Source of the DNA: Purshia tridentata
Taxonomy: Eukaryota; Streptophyta; Magnoliopsida; Rosales; Rosaceae
DNA: 64,000 bases
Direction of reading: 5' to 3'
Assembly (NCBI GenBank): GCA_003254885.1
Contig: QANT01008211.1
Coordinates: forward strand, 1 to 64,000
Made by a program: the position numbers and the translations under genes. The number at the start of each line of letters is the position of its first letter. Position 1 is the first letter of the stretch. The notes below the pieces were generated by a model. It was not told where the DNA came from, ran no database searches, and saw only the letters and a program-made list of their open reading frames with translations. Positions 1 to 9,169 of this stretch are shown here, in pieces.

Positions 1-35
1 AGGACAATACTTAGCTACATGAGGACTAGGCATAT

Positions 36-1488
36 TGACACGCCCCGACCCTCAGGCACGTGCCTAAACTGCTGAAAACTGACAACTGTTCTCTGTGGGC
101 CCTGTTTCTGAAACATGTGAGCCATGAATATAAAATAATTTATTGAAATCACTATAACTTTACAAAACAATTCACATAAAACCAAGTGTAAAACCTTTTA
201 CATAAAAGTCACAGTGTAAAATAACTTTCTGAAAACAGTGCTGGTCCCACTGCCTCGTCTTCTCTCTACTGCCTCCTCAGCTTGCTCAACCTGCAAAATC
301 GAACCCGTGACCACGCGAAAAGACTAAACTGCCCTTCGTGTTCTTCGTGGCTCCAATGCACGGATTCTAAAATCCGGCAGCATAACGGCATCGGGAGTAC
401 AAATTCCCAAGCCGAGCGCACCTGTTAAGACCAGACAGTCCAAGATATAAACTAGAATTCACAACAAGTTCACCATCAAGCCAACAATCACGAAAACGGG
501 CGGGAATCACCACGCACGGTGGCTACCCGACCCTCGGAAACCACGCGGAAGGTCCGAGAACTCACCCACAAGCTCGGGTGGTTGGCCCGAGGCCGAAAAC
601 CAAAGAACGGTCGCTGGAACCGTCACACACAGCGAGTCCTACGACGGTCAACGGGTAGTCAACGGTGGTCAACTGTCAAAAACGAAAGTCGTGTTTAGCT
701 AAAACAAATTACACAAGCACGTAGAGGAGATCGAGGGGATCAAAACTCGAACCTGGGTCGACGGCCAAAAGTGGCCGGAAACTGACGAAAACTGGCCGGA
801 AAGCCGGCGGCACACCCACACTCAATCCGCCGTCCACTGCGGTCCCCCGGGTCAATCGAACCCACCAACACGCTGGGCTCGACGAGAGGAAGAGATCTGG
901 GTGGTCACTGAGCCTCGTCGTCGCCGGAAACGGCGAGATCGCCGCTGATCACCCACGGTGCAATCTCGGATTCTCTCTTTCCGGGCTGTTTCGGGAGGAG
1001 GTGCCACCACCGGAGGGAAGAGGAAGGCGGCGCGAGCACGGCGAGCCAAACACCAGGCCAGCCCGCCGCCGGACGCGCCCCCACGCGCCGGCGAAAGGCG
1101 CGGCTGGAGATGAGGCTCGCGAGAGAGGGAGAAAACTCGGGAGAGAGGAGAGAGAAACTGCTGATTTCTGGGGTTCTGTGCCCCCTTTTTAAAATCCAAC
1201 TTTTCCAAAATTACAACCTTGCCCCTCCCTTCACACGTCCGTAACTTTCAAACCGTAGCTCCGTTCGACGCGTGCTACGTGTCTACGAACTCGTGAGGAC
1301 AAGACCTTTCCAACGAACCCAAGGTCAACACGAAAAGACATCCCGAACAAAAAGTCAACTCTTGCCCCCTTTTAACAGTCAAACTTTAAAATTTGAAAAA
1401 CATCCAAAACACTTTGCTTTCCAAATAAAATCCCGAAAATCTTTAAAAAGCTTTTCAAAACCATTTTTGAAAGGTGCGGGGTGTTACA
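36..1488 (-). mobile_element. Solo LTR, TSD CATAT
   Basis: This is a complete solo LTR of 1453 bp. On the plus strand it runs TGACACGCCCCGACC ... GGTGCGGGGTGTTACA, and CATAT flanks both sides (31-35 and 1489-1493). On the minus strand it starts TGTAACACCCCGCACC, close to the TGTAACGACCC start of the other LTRs here. A TATA-like TTTTAAAAAG on the minus strand near 1185-1195, followed by a CT-rich leader, supports minus orientation. The ORFs inside (852-1208, 1001-1192, 1272-1529) are leader or U3 sequence, not genes. No internal region or second LTR is present, so it is a recombination product. Confidence 0.9.
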
Positions 1489-1493
1489 CATAT

Positions 1494-1929
1494 GTTTGTA
1501 ATTGTGAAGCATCATTGCTTCATTTTTAATGCAACGTATATAGACGCACCCATTCTATGTTTTAAGCTCGATCTTATGATTGCATGTGTTTACGAAGCAT
1601 TACTATTTTCAAATGCTTAAAATTGGTAGGACATTTGTCAACAATTATTTTATAAGAAAAATATTTGGTTCGTTAAATGCTTGAGACTTAATTTGTGCTT
1701 AAATTTTATGTTTCAAAATGAGTTGGTATACATTATTATTTTAATTATTGAGTATAAGGAATAGGGAGGGTTCGAACTCGGGTGTGTAAGGGAAGTGTTT
1801 GTTCAAGGCCAACTAGACCAACCTTAATTAATATTATTAATTTTTTTATTAGTAAATTATACACATCACTATATATTTACAATATTATATTAAAATTATT
1901 TATATTGAAAGACTATCTTACCCATCATA
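1494..1929. other. AT-rich intergenic, no gene seen
   Basis: This stretch lies between a solo LTR and a CACTA-like fragment. It is AT-rich, with no ORF resembling a known protein and no clear repeat. Confidence 0.6.
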
Positions 1930-2120
1930 CACTACAAGAGAAAATTATTTGGTTTGGGTGAGGAATTATTAATTTCGTCGCCTAAAGTCAGTAAAGTTTG
2001 GGTGACAAATCATTTTTGTGGCCCAAAAAAAAGTAAGGAAATTATATTGATGCCATATCTTGCGCGACGAACCAATAATTTCGTTGCTCAAAGCCACTTT
2101 GGGAGACATTATATTATTTA
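1930..2120 (+). mobile_element. CACTA-type element end (fragment)
   Basis: The sequence begins CACTACAAGAGAAAATT, the usual terminus of plant CACTA (En/Spm) transposons. It is followed by subterminal GACGA / CGTCGC-like motifs in both orientations, for example TTTCGTCGCC and GCGCGACGAA. The opposite end (TTGTAGTG) was not found nearby, so only one end survives. There is no transposase ORF. The inner boundary is approximate. Confidence 0.5.
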
Positions 2121-2229
2121 AGGATACTTATATTCACGGTGATCCTTGGTTGCTAGGCCTATAACTTTTCAGTTATGCTATCTCGTGTTGCCATTGGATT
2201 CTTCAATTTGTTCGTTTTTTAGCCCATCC

Positions 2230-2292
2230 GGAATGTTGGTTATATTCAGAGGGTTTTGTTTTGTTTTTTGACCAAAATATTCGGAGTGTTTT
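2230..2292 (+). pseudogene. LINE fragment, left part
   Basis: This is the left part of a LINE coding fragment split by the LTR element at 2293-8274. Just before the insertion the frame reads DQNIRSVF, and after the insertion it resumes as SSYEAEAIL. Together these resemble the region between reverse transcriptase and RNase H in plant non-LTR elements. Upstream of about 2260 the frame is lost. Confidence 0.5.
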
Positions 2293-2937
2293 TGACAGGA
2301 CCCTCCCCGAATTCCACCCTGGAACTCAGAGTGATCCTGCGGGCATCTAATATCAAGGAAAATCCTACCGAAATTTTGGCAGAACCTCCCCTGAAATTGG
2401 ACGAACCCTTTTCTCCACGAGACCTGCAATGCACTTCTAAGCTTCACAGCTCCTCTACCACAACCAAAAGGGGTCTTTGACCCAAATTTCTAAAATCAAT
2501 TATTTAAGTATTCAAGGGTTATTAAGGTTGGCTATAAAATTTCGCTAGGAACTAGGTTTACAAGAATAACTATGTGCCTACAAAATCCACTAAGCTCGCT
2601 AGATTTCCTCGACGTCTTTGGCCCGACCGCTTCACCGCTACAACCTGGGGAAAAATTAAAATGACAAAGGAGAAAACTAATAAGATAACTCAGTGAGTGG
2701 ACATAAACCAAAATAATCATTTTACTTTCAAATTCCTTAAAATTTCGCAAACTTTCCTTGAAAACCCCCAGTTTAAAATAACTTTCATAAAATCCATTGA
2801 AAACTCTATGAGTAAATCCATACTTTAAAATTCACTTTGAGATTTTCTGGAAAATCAATAAAACTAATTAAGTTGCTAAAAATCACTTTGGAACTGATAT
2901 CATAATAGAAATTCACACCCAACAGTTACCCACCGAA

Positions 2938-3126
2938 CCTGCCGTACATGCGCAGGGCCTACGACCTGCCGTACGCATGCAGGGCCAATAACCTGCCGTA
3001 CATGCGCAGGGCCTACAACCTGCCATACGCATGCAAGGCCAATATCCTGCCGTACATGTGCAGAGCCAGGGTCTGTCATACACATGCAGGGCCAATATAC
3101 CTGCCGTACGTGCACGCAGGGCCGCC
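2938..3126. repeat. 27-bp tandem repeat in LTR
   Basis: About seven units spaced exactly 27 bp apart; CCTGCC-type unit starts lie at 2938, 2965, 2992, 3019, 3046, 3073 and 3100. Units alternate between a GTACATGCGC and a GTACGCATGC core, giving a 54-bp super-period. Because 27 is a multiple of three, several frames stay open on both strands, which explains the spurious ORFs at 2900-3270. Confidence 0.9.
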
Positions 3127-3951
3127 CCCAAAGGGCAAGGCATCCCGACACACGGCCCAAAGCCTATGTGTGTGCCGTGATGGGTCCCAAAGACCTATGA
3201 AAGTTGATAATATGAAGGGTACTGCGAAGGGTGGTTTGAAAATCCTTTTCCCATAAAATCTCTTTTCGCCCATAAAACATATAACCTTTCCAAAACTGGG
3301 AAATCATTAAACTAACAACTATAAAATCCTTTTTCGATAACCAAACCTTTACTATTTCAAAATGCGAGTAAACCACAAACATTTACTTGAGAAATCAAAA
3401 CCTTTCCAAAATTTAACAGCTCGAATAAATCATCACGAAAAATAGTTTCCAAGCACATTAAATCTATTTCCAGCATAAATTCTCAAACCATGCTCAAGAA
3501 TCAATTAATATTCTCAATTAATAAAACTCAATTAAAACTCAAAATATAAATATGAATTTAAATCATGAAATTCGTAAAGAATTCATAAACAAAGTTTAGA
3601 AAACAAAGTCCACTCACTGTCAAGGAGTCTAGTCTCGTTGCTCGGCTGGGTCGCCTTCAATCTCAGGTGTAGTCCCTAAACGGGTAGAAAAGGCGCCGGA
3701 AACTGGCCGGAAAAACTGGAAGAAACGGCAGCTTGTGGTGTTCTCTCCGAGCAGCGTTGCGCACAGAGGCTGGTGGTCGGCGTTGTGGGGTTGTGGCCGG
3801 CTGGCGTCGGCGGGAGGAGGTCTACCGGCGGCTGGGCGTTGGTCGGAAACAGTTGGATGGGAAGGGAGGGGTGACGCACGCAGGGGAAGGGAGAAGGAAA
3901 GGTCTGCGGGCTGAGGGGGAAGAGAGGGAGAGAAATAGAAAGAAGAGAAGA

Positions 3952-3969
3952 TTCCAGAAAAATCTGGAA
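3952..3969. promoter_or_regulatory. Heat-shock-element-like palindrome (left LTR)
   Basis: Reads TTC-CA-GAA-AA-ATC-TG-GAA: three of the four units match an HSE (TTCnnGAAnnTTCnnGAA). It is also the core of a longer inverted repeat. Its function is inferred only. Confidence 0.4.
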
Positions 3970-4327
3970 TCTTTAAGGGCTAAGTCACCTTATTTACGAT
4001 TTTGCCACTCACTTCACACGTCCATAACTTACAAACCGTAACTCCGTTTGACGCATACTTCGTGTCTACGAACTCGTGGAGTCGAGCTCTACTTAACCAT
4101 GTCAAAGTCGACTCCAAGGGCCCTATAATTCAAAAAGTCAACTTTTGGTTCCTTTCTCACGTTCATAACTTTCTAACCGGGGCTCTAAATAACCCATGCC
4201 GCGTGTCAATGAACTCGTGAGCTCAAGACCTTCCTAACGGATCCAAAGTCAAAGCTAAAATCTTGTTGGAACCAAAAGTCAACGTTGGGCCCTATTATAA
4301 TGTACTTTAAAGGTACGGGTCGTTACA

Positions 4328-4340
4328 ATCTCCCCCCGTT
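4328..4340 (-). other. Polypurine tract
   Basis: The minus strand reads AACGGGGGGAGAT directly before TGTAACGACC of the 3' LTR. This is the expected place and composition of the plus-strand primer for reverse transcription, and its preservation supports a mobilisable element. Confidence 0.85.
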
Positions 4341-4865
4341 AAAAAAAATTTCGTCCTCGAAATTTTCACACGTGGTGGTAATCTAGTTCTCAAGTTCCTT
4401 AATTTCTTGCTTTGCTCTTCTCAGACTACAGGCCACCACGTTTCCGCTGCGCTACTCTGATTAAAATTCCAACTTAATTAACCAACAATTTCCTTAAATT
4501 CCCTTAAGTGTTTCTTTCCTAGAACACTGTTTCTCCACCAACTTACACCATTTAGCACGCTCCAACTACAAATAAGATATTCTTACATAAGTCCATTACC
4601 TTAAATTCTTTCCCTCAATCACTTAATCACTTTCATTCTCAATCACTTCCTCCATTCCATCCTAATTAAAATTTCCCATTAGCCCCACTTAACATTCCAC
4701 AATCGATATCACACTTATATCCCCAAAACTATTACTTAGGGCCTTACTAAATTCTCCAATTGACGTCAAATTATACTTAAACTTCTCTAACGACGAATAG
4801 AGCGAGTTTATGTGGAATAATAAAGTACGTAACTAATGAAATACGGGCCTTTCACCCAAACTAGA
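4341..4865 (-). other. Non-coding spacer where pol is missing
   Basis: About 525 bp between the gag stop and the polypurine tract. It is AT-rich with no pol motifs in any frame. A full element would have about 3-4 kb of pol here. Confidence 0.7.
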
Positions 4866-6143
4866 TCACGTACCTAAAATGACGTCCGAAAAAACTAATG
4901 CCCGCTGCTGGGTCATGGCAAAGACTGTACCCGAAGCTCTGGAACGTCCTCTTTGTTGTCTACCGCCTCTAACGGAGTGACTAGACGAAGCGCCACTGCT
5001 ACTTGTACCATCTCCACTCTGTGTCGCTCCGTGGCTATGACTTTGAGCCCCAAAGGTTCGCTTCGTACGTACAGCTGATCCAAAAGCTTCACCTTCCCCA
5101 TGGTACAACATCGGACAATCCTTCCTATAATGCCCCATCTGACCACAATGGAAGCATCCTTCCGTAATACCTATTAGGCAAGGCCCTTCATGACTTCTGT
5201 TACAAGTCTCACAAACCGGATATCTGTGAGCGCCAACTTTAGCGGATCGCTGTCTTTCTGAGAAATCCGAGATACTAGCACTACCAGAAATAGATTGATC
5301 TCCAGTTTGATGACTATGTCCTGAACTTTGCCTACCACCAACATCATGTTGGTAACCTCGGAATCCACCACTTCCCGAAGAACTAGAACTGAAACTACCC
5401 CTTTTGGATGGTCCTTGACTAGGACTACCTACTATTGTGCTTTGATAATAACGGCGTCTTATCCCACCTTTGTTTCCTTCTGTAAGAGCCCTCTCAACTT
5501 TCATGGCAGCCTCTCTCATGCTAGTATAACTAGTATGCATGGCAACTGCAACTGTCGTATGAATTTCTTCTCTTAAACCATCCTCAAACCTAGAGCACTT
5601 CTCTCTCTCATTCGCCGCAAGATGCGGGCAAAATCTAGAATGCTCTATAAATTTCCTCTCATATTCTGTCACTGTCATGGATCCCTGTCTCAACCTCTGA
5701 AATTCTATCCTTTTCTCATCACAATAAACTCTAGGGTAATACTGCTCATAAAAAGCACTTCTAAACCTATCCCAAGTAATCTCATCAGCAGTCAGCCTTG
5801 CTTTTTCTGTTTCCCACCAAAAATAAGCATCACCTTCAAGTAAAAATGGAGCTAAGACAATCTTTTCCTCATCTGGACACCTCATAACTTCAAAAATTCT
5901 TTCTAATCTCACTATCCAGTCGTTAGCTACACCAGGATCCGTCGTTCCCTTAAAGACTATAGCCCCAAGTCTATGGGCTCGTTCAATACTATAATCCCCT
6001 TCTGTTATTCCCCGTGTACGTACTACATTAGTCATCGCCTCAACTAATCGATCCAAGGACTGAGCGAAACCTTGTGCAGTCTCGGCTGCACCTTCATTAA
6101 CTCTATGGTGGTCCCTCGGCGGTCGGTGACGTCGAGGAGGCAT
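4866..6143 (-). CDS. Retrotransposon Gag, intact 425-aa ORF
   Basis: Structural capsid/nucleocapsid protein of a Ty3/gypsy element. It packages element RNA into cytoplasmic particles. The basic N-terminus (MPPRRHRPP) is followed by a retrotransposon gag core at about residues 75-215, including FLLEGDAYFWWE and YYPRVYCDEKRIEFQRLRQG. Next come a Ser/Gly-rich linker, a Cys/His cluster CETCNRSHEGPC, and a CCHC zinc knuckle CFHCGQMGHYRKDC near residues 329-342. The ORF stops after SGTVFAMTQQ...DVILGT. In full-length Del/Tekay elements this is where the protease would follow, so the stop marks the boundary of the pol loss. The start is the first ATG after the primer site, and the frame is undamaged over 1.28 kb. 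The lineage is inferred from motifs. Confidence 0.9.
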   Translation of the reverse strand: MPPRRHRPPRDHHRVNEGAAETAQGFAQSLDRLVEAMTNVVRTRGITEGDYSIERAHRLGAIVFKGTTDPGVANDWIVRLERIFEVMRCPDEEKIVLAPFLLEGDAYFWWETEKARLTADEITWDRFRSAFYEQYYPRVYCDEKRIEFQRLRQGSMTVTEYERKFIEHSRFCPHLAANEREKCSRFEDGLREEIHTTVAVAMHTSYTSMREAAMKVERALTEGNKGGIRRRYYQSTIVGSPSQGPSKRGSFSSSSSGSGGFRGYQHDVGGRQSSGHSHQTGDQSISGSASISDFSERQRSAKVGAHRYPVCETCNRSHEGPCLIGITEGCFHCGQMGHYRKDCPMLYHGEGEAFGSAVRTKRTFGAQSHSHGATQSGDGTSSSGASSSHSVRGGRQQRGRSRASGTVFAMTQQRALVFSDVILGT

Positions 6144-6223
6144 AATTCCTAAAAGAAAACCAAGAAATTCTCAGAAACAAAGGATGCACACTTCGTGCAA
6201 AGCTAGAGGAATCCTAAACCTAT

Positions 6224-6235
6224 GCTTTGATACCA
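6224..6235 (-). other. Primer binding site (initiator tRNA-Met type)
   Basis: The minus strand reads TGGTATCAAAGC, three bases inside the 5' LTR boundary. It matches the standard plant tRNA-iMet primer site TGGTATCAGAGC with one difference. Confidence 0.85.
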
Positions 6236-6883
6236 AATTGACAGGACCCTCCCCGAATTCCACCCTGGAACTCAGAGTGATCCTGCGGGCATCCAATATT
6301 AAGGAAAATCCTATCGAAATTTTGGCAGAACCTCCCCTGAAATTGGACGAACCCTTTTCTCCACGAGACCTGCAATGCACTTCTAAGCTTCACAGCTCCT
6401 CTACCACAACCAAAAGGGGTCTCCGACCCAAATTTCTAAAACCAATTATTTAAGTATTCAAGGGTTATTAAGGTTGGCTACAAAATTTCGCTAGGAACTA
6501 GGTTTACAAGAATAACTAAGTGCCTACAAAATCCACTAAGCTCGCTAGATTTCCTCGACATCTTTGGCCCGACCGCTTCACTACTACAACCTGGGGAAAA
6601 ATTAAAACGACAAAGGAGAAAACTAATAAGATAACTCAGTGAGTGGACATAAACCAAAATAAACATTTTACTTTCAAATTCCTTAAAATTTCGCAAACTT
6701 TCCTTGAAAACCCCCAGTTTAAAATAACTTTCATAAAATCCATTGAAAACTCTATGAGTAAATCCATACTTTAAAATTCACTTTGAGATTTTCTGGAAAA
6801 TCAATAAAAGTAATTAAGTTGCTAAAAATCACTTTAGAACTGATATCATAATAGAAATTCATACCCAACAGTTACCCACCGAA

Positions 6884-7072
6884 CCTGCCGTACATGCGCA
6901 GGGCCTATGACCTACCGTACGCATGCAGGGCCAATAACCTGCCGTACATGCGCAGGGCCTACGACCTGCCGTACGCATGCAGGGCCAATATCTTGCCGTA
7001 CATGTGCAGAGCCAGGGTCTGTCATACACATGCAGGGCCAATATACCTGCCGTACGTGCACGCAGGGCTGCC
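6884..7072. repeat. 27-bp tandem repeat in 5' LTR
   Basis: Same array as at 2938-3126, with the same 27-bp spacing and alternating GTACATGCGC / GTACGCATGC cores. A few substitutions separate the two arrays; copy number is the same. Confidence 0.88.
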
Positions 7073-7897
7073 CCCAAAGGGCAAGGCATCCCAACACACG
7101 GCCCAAAGCCTATGTGTGTGCCGTGATGGGTCCCAAAGACCTATGAAAGCTGATAATCTGAAGGGTACTGCGAAGGGTGGTTTGAAAATCCTTTTCCCAT
7201 AAAATCTCTTTTCGCCCATAAAACATATAACCTTTCCAAAACTGGGAAATCATTAAACTAACAACTATAAAATCCTTTTCGATAACCAAACCTTTACTAT
7301 TTCAAAATGCGAGTAAACCACAAACGTTTACTTGAGAAATCAAAACCTTTCCAAAATCTAACGGCTCGAATAAATCATCACGAAAAATAGTTGCCAAGCA
7401 CATTAAATCTATTTCCAAGCATAAATTCTCAAACCATGCTCAAGAATCAATTAGTATTCTCAATTAATAAAACTCAATTAAAACTCAAAATATAAATATG
7501 AATTTAAATCATGAAATTCGTAAAGAATTCATAAACAAAGTTTAGAAAACGAAGTCCACTCACTGTCAAGGAGTCTAGTCTCGTTGCTCGGCTGGGTCGC
7601 CCTCAATCTCAGGTGTAGTCCCTAAACGGGTAGAAGAGGCGCCGGAAACTGGCCGGAAAAACTGGAAGAAACAGCAGCTTGTGGTGTTCTCTCTGAGCAG
7701 CAGTGCGCGCAGAGGCTGGTGGTCGGCGTCGTGGGGTTGCGGCCGGCTGGCGTTGGCGGGAGGAGGTCTACCGGCGGCTGGGCGTTGGTCGGAAACAGTT
7801 GGATGGGAGGGGAGGGGTGACGCGCGCAGGGGAAGGGAGAAGGAAAGGTCTGCGGGCTGAGGGGGAAGAGAGGGAGAGAAATAGAAAGAAGAGAAGA

Positions 7898-7915
7898 TTC
7901 CAGAAAAATCTGGAA
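7898..7915. promoter_or_regulatory. Heat-shock-element-like palindrome (5' LTR)
   Basis: Identical to the site at 3952-3969: TTC-CA-GAA-AA-ATC-TG-GAA inside a perfect longer inverted repeat (AGATTCCAG ... CTGGAATCT). On the minus strand it follows a TATA-like CTTAAAG and precedes the CT-rich leader. Confidence 0.45.
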
Positions 7916-8279
7916 TCTTTAAGGGCTAAGTCACCTTATTTACGATTTTGCCACTCACTTCACACGTCCATAACTTACAAACCGTAATTCCGTTTGACGC
8001 ATACTTCGTCTCTACGAACTCGTGGAGTCGAGCTCTACTTAACCATGTCAAAGTCTACTCCAAGGGCCTTATAATTCAAAAAAGTCAACTTTTGGTTCCT
8101 TTCTCACGTTCATAACTTTCTAACCGGGGCTCTAAATAACCCATGCCACGTGTCAATGAACTCGTGAGCTCAAGACCTTCCTAACGGATCCAAAGTCAAA
8201 GCTGAAATCTTGTTGGAACCAAAAGTCAATGTTGGGCCCTATTATAATGTACTTTAAAGGTACGGGTCGTTACAGTTTT

Positions 8280-8560
8280 TTCTTCATATGAAGCAGAGGC
8301 TATTTTGTCGGTCCCGTTGGGGTCATCTTCTTCCTCGGATAGATGGTTATGGCATTACACTCTAAATCGTAGGTTCACTTTGCAAAGTTCTTATTATTTG
8401 GTATGGAGATTAAAGCCACATAACTAAAAGTTGGCATTGATTTTTCTTCTGCTACCCACCGAGCTTTTTGGAGGTGGCCACAACAGCTTCGTATAGATTG
8501 TAACTCTCTTTCTTTCAAATTTCTTAATAAAAAACTAAGGTTAAAATTTGATTGAAAAAA
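8280..8560 (+). pseudogene. LINE fragment, right part
   Basis: An open frame from 8281 reads SYEAEAILSVPLGSS and DRWLWHYTLNRRFT before a stop at 8425. This resembles the segment C-terminal to reverse transcriptase in plant L1-type LINEs (DRWLWHYT-like motif). After a frame change, traces such as FWRWPQQL follow. No full RT or endonuclease remains. The element at 2293-8274 was inserted into it. Confidence 0.6.
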
Positions 8561-9169
8561 CAAAAGGGTAAAATAGTTGACATAGAATTCTATGTCATTA
8601 GGGCTCAAAATTAAGGCACAATATTAAGATGATCTATCATTATCCTAAATTTTCTTCCAAGGACAAATACTTAAAAGTTTTTTTTATCAAACTTGTTGAA
8701 AATCACCAAACACCTACAAACGCTGATTTCTTCCACATCAAAGCTGAAGATCAGTCACTACTGTACATGTAGACGCCTTGTAACTCAAAATTGATTAAGC
8801 CTCAACAGCCCTTGATCAAATCCCAACAATTGAGGGAGACTTAAAGACTTAACCATTTGATTCAAGGTATTGTTTATCAACGTTGAATTAAATACAAGTT
8901 TGAAGATTGAAGAATATTCTTGTAGATAATAGACAAACAGAGATTGTACTCACAAATTCATTAAATACAAATACATTTTATGTGCACACATTTTCTTATT
9001 ATTTAAATTTGCAAGGAATTGTGTTTACATGTCTGAAAAAATAGAATAAAATGAACAATGATAATTCACAATTGCAATCATCCATCATGCATAAAAATGT
9101 AGCTAACAATTGCACACACAGAACTAGGATCATATGACAAGCCTAACCCCAAAATCTATCCTGGACCCT
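8561..9169. other. Intergenic, nothing recognised
   Basis: AT-rich sequence with no ORF of recognisable product and no repeat found by eye. It may be more LINE or LTR debris. Confidence 0.5.

Larger units (their letters stand above)
2293..4327 (-). repeat. LTR (3' LTR of gag-only element)
   Basis: Direct repeat of 6239-8274. It contains, left to right, a conserved end beginning TGACAGGACCC, a 27-bp tandem array, a G-rich leader segment at about 3680-3950, an imperfect heat-shock-like palindrome at 3952-3969, and a U3 with several TTGAC motifs, ending GGTACGGGTCGTTACA. ORFs inside it are not genes. Confidence 0.93.
2293..8274 (-). mobile_element. Gag-only non-autonomous LTR retrotransposon, TSD GTTTT
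   Basis: This is a full element of 5982 bp with two LTRs of 2035 and 2036 bp in direct orientation. GTTTT flanks both sides (2288-2292 and 8275-8279). On the minus strand the LTR starts TGTAACGACCCGTACC and ends GGGTCCTGTCA. An initiator-tRNA-Met-like primer site adjoins the right LTR and a polypurine tract adjoins the left LTR. The only coding region is gag. Protease, reverse transcriptase, RNase H and integrase are all absent from the 1.9 kb interior. The LTRs differ at only a few percent of sites by eye, so insertion is fairly recent. It probably moved with enzymes from a related Del/Tekay-type chromovirus (inference). It sits inside a LINE fragment. Confidence 0.93.
6239..8274 (-). repeat. 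LTR (5' LTR of gag-only element)
   Basis: Direct repeat of 2293-4327 and promoter-bearing LTR of the element, read on the minus strand from 8274. U3 contains several TTGAC motifs (as GTCAA on the plus strand, 8060-8235). A purine/pyrimidine-biased leader and the 27-bp array lie downstream of the presumed start, so the array would be transcribed. Confidence 0.93.

Noticed and set aside
852-1208. 118-aa and 63-aa basic ORFs
   Set aside because: Both are inside the solo LTR at 36-1488, in the leader region, with no domain.
2938-3126. Possible CRISPR-like array
   Set aside because: Units are contiguous with no unique spacers, and the DNA is from a plant.
2900-3270. Several overlapping ORFs on both strands, with repeated peptides such as LPYACRANN
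   Set aside because: They arise from a 27-bp tandem repeat in an LTR; the period is a multiple of three, which keeps frames open. The same happens at 6859-7219.
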